Assembly (NCBI GenBank): GCA_964428055.1
Contig: CAYRWM010000051.1
Coordinates: forward strand, 1 to 8,109
Length of the DNA stretch: 8,109 nt
DNA from: CAYRWM01 sp964428055
Lineage (GTDB): Bacteria > Bacillota > Clostridia > Christensenellales > Christensenellaceae
Direction: 5' to 3'
Part shown: one piece after another, positions 7,369 to 8,109 of the stretch
Numbering within the stretch: the first letter of the stretch is position 1
Layout: each line of letters begins with the position of its first letter
Notes under the pieces: model-generated
What the model was told of the DNA's origin: nothing
Database searches by the model: none
The model's input: the letters and a program-made list of their open reading frames with translations, nothing else
Translations under genes and position numbers: made by a program

Positions 7369-7371
7369 GAG
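7367..7371 (+). promoter_or_regulatory. Shine-Dalgarno deciding the TTG start of prfB
   Basis: AGGAG (7367-7371) overlaps the last two bases of the secA stop TAG (7366-7368) and lies 8 bases before a TTG at 7380. No ATG or GTG occurs in this frame nearby. The next in-frame ATG (7500) would remove 40 residues of the conserved N-terminal domain and has its own purine-rich match only 3 bases away. Confidence 0.75.
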
Positions 7372-7379
7372 ATACAGAC

Positions 7380-8109
7380 TTGATACAGTTAGACGACAAA
7401 AAGCAGCTTTTCGGCGCTGTCATAAAGAAACTCGATGAAGCAGGCGCATCCATAGGCATAGATTCCTTAAGGACCGAGCTCGCTTCATTAAAGGAGCTCA
7501 TGGAGAGCCCCGATTTCTGGAACGACGTTGACGAGGCAAACAGAACGGCAAAGAAGGCGAAGCCCATAGAAGCAAAGATCTCGGAGTATGATTCCCTGGC
7601 AGCTAAAAAAGAGGATCTCGAGGTCATGCTGGAGCTGGCCGAAGAGGAAGACGACGACGAGACCGCGCAGGAGTTCACGGAGGAACTGGACGCATTCGCG
7701 AAGGAAGTCGACGGTTTTCATCTGAAGTCCCTCCTGTCGGGTCCCTATGACGCCAACAACGCCATAATATCCCTGCACGCGGGAGCGGGCGGCACGGAGG
7801 CCCAGGACTGGACGGAGATGCTTCTCAGAATGTATATGAGATGGGCTGAGAGGCACGGCTACAGCGTGACAACGCTCGACTACCTCGACGGCGACGAAGC
7901 GGGTGTAAAGAGTGCGACGCTCCTCATATCCGGTCTTAACGCCTACGGATACCTTAAGGCCGAAAAGGGAGTGCACAGACTGGTCAGGATCAGTCCGTTC
8001 GACTCGAACGCGAGGCGCCATACGTCATTCGCGTCCCTGGACGTGATGCCCGAGATCGAGGACGACGATACCGACATAGAGATCAACCCCGACGAGATAA
8101 GAGTGGATA
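7380..8109 (+). CDS. prfB: Peptide chain release factor 2 (RF2), 3' end missing
   Basis: RF2 recognises UGA and UAA stop codons and triggers peptide release on the ribosome. The visible 243 codons cover the N-terminal helical domain (about 1-110, with the SPDFWND block at 43-49), then the LHAGAGGTEAQDW block typical of RF2, and the SPF tripeptide that reads the stop codon at 205-207, followed by the RRHTSF segment. SPF in place of PAT separates it from RF1. The sequence stops at the INPDEIRVD segment, a few residues before the catalytic GGQ motif, which lies outside the window. Translation starts at TTG 7380, read as Met. The gene is one uninterrupted frame: no in-frame TGA or CTTTGA shift site occurs around codons 20-30, where many bacteria have the programmed +1 frameshift. 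It probably shares the secA transcript. Confidence 0.95.
   Translation, partial: MIQLDDKKQLFGAVIKKLDEAGASIGIDSLRTELASLKELMESPDFWNDVDEANRTAKKAKPIEAKISEYDSLAAKKEDLEVMLELAEEEDDDETAQEFTEELDAFAKEVDGFHLKSLLSGPYDANNAIISLHAGAGGTEAQDWTEMLLRMYMRWAERHGYSVTTLDYLDGDEAGVKSATLLISGLNAYGYLKAEKGVHRLVRISPFDSNARRHTSFASLDVMPEIEDDDTDIEINPDEIRVD

Overview
This window looks like a chromosomal housekeeping segment from a Gram-positive anaerobe of the class Clostridia (phylum Bacillota). The evidence is the gene order (metK, recD2, a structured RNA, a long-form hpf, secA, prfB), the style of the proteins, the purine-rich Shine-Dalgarno sites and the TTGAAx-17-TATAAT promoters. Codon use favours ATA for isoleucine together with G/C-rich third positions elsewhere. 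I cannot name the genus. All genes are on the + strand, and I see no mobile element, CRISPR array, tRNA or rRNA.

Layout: 1-122 is the end of an upstream transcription unit, closed by a strong intrinsic terminator. A near-consensus promoter (137-165) then drives metK (S-adenosylmethionine synthetase) with recD2 (DNA helicase) 20 bases behind it, probably one operon. The 394-base gap between recD2 and hpf is not empty. It has a near-consensus promoter (3623-3651) followed by about 210 bases closed by an 8-bp long-range helix (3666-3673 with 3866-3873) and holding several internal hairpins. By position and architecture I call it a raiA-motif noncoding RNA. A weaker terminator-like hairpin (3926-3950) lies between this RNA and hpf. 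hpf (long ribosome hibernation factor) ends at a strong terminator (4552-4581). secA has its own probable promoter. prfB (release factor 2) starts 11 bases after secA with a TTG codon whose Shine-Dalgarno overlaps the secA stop; prfB runs off the window just before its GGQ motif.

Together the genes cover methyl-donor supply, DNA repair, ribosome hibernation, protein export and translation termination. The most interesting element is the RNA. raiA-motif RNAs are known as abundant, trans-acting RNAs linked to sporulation and aggregation in Clostridium acetobutylicum, but their biochemical mechanism is unknown. Two departures from common relatives stand out: comF (comFC), which usually lies beside this RNA, is absent, and prfB lacks the usual autoregulatory frameshift.
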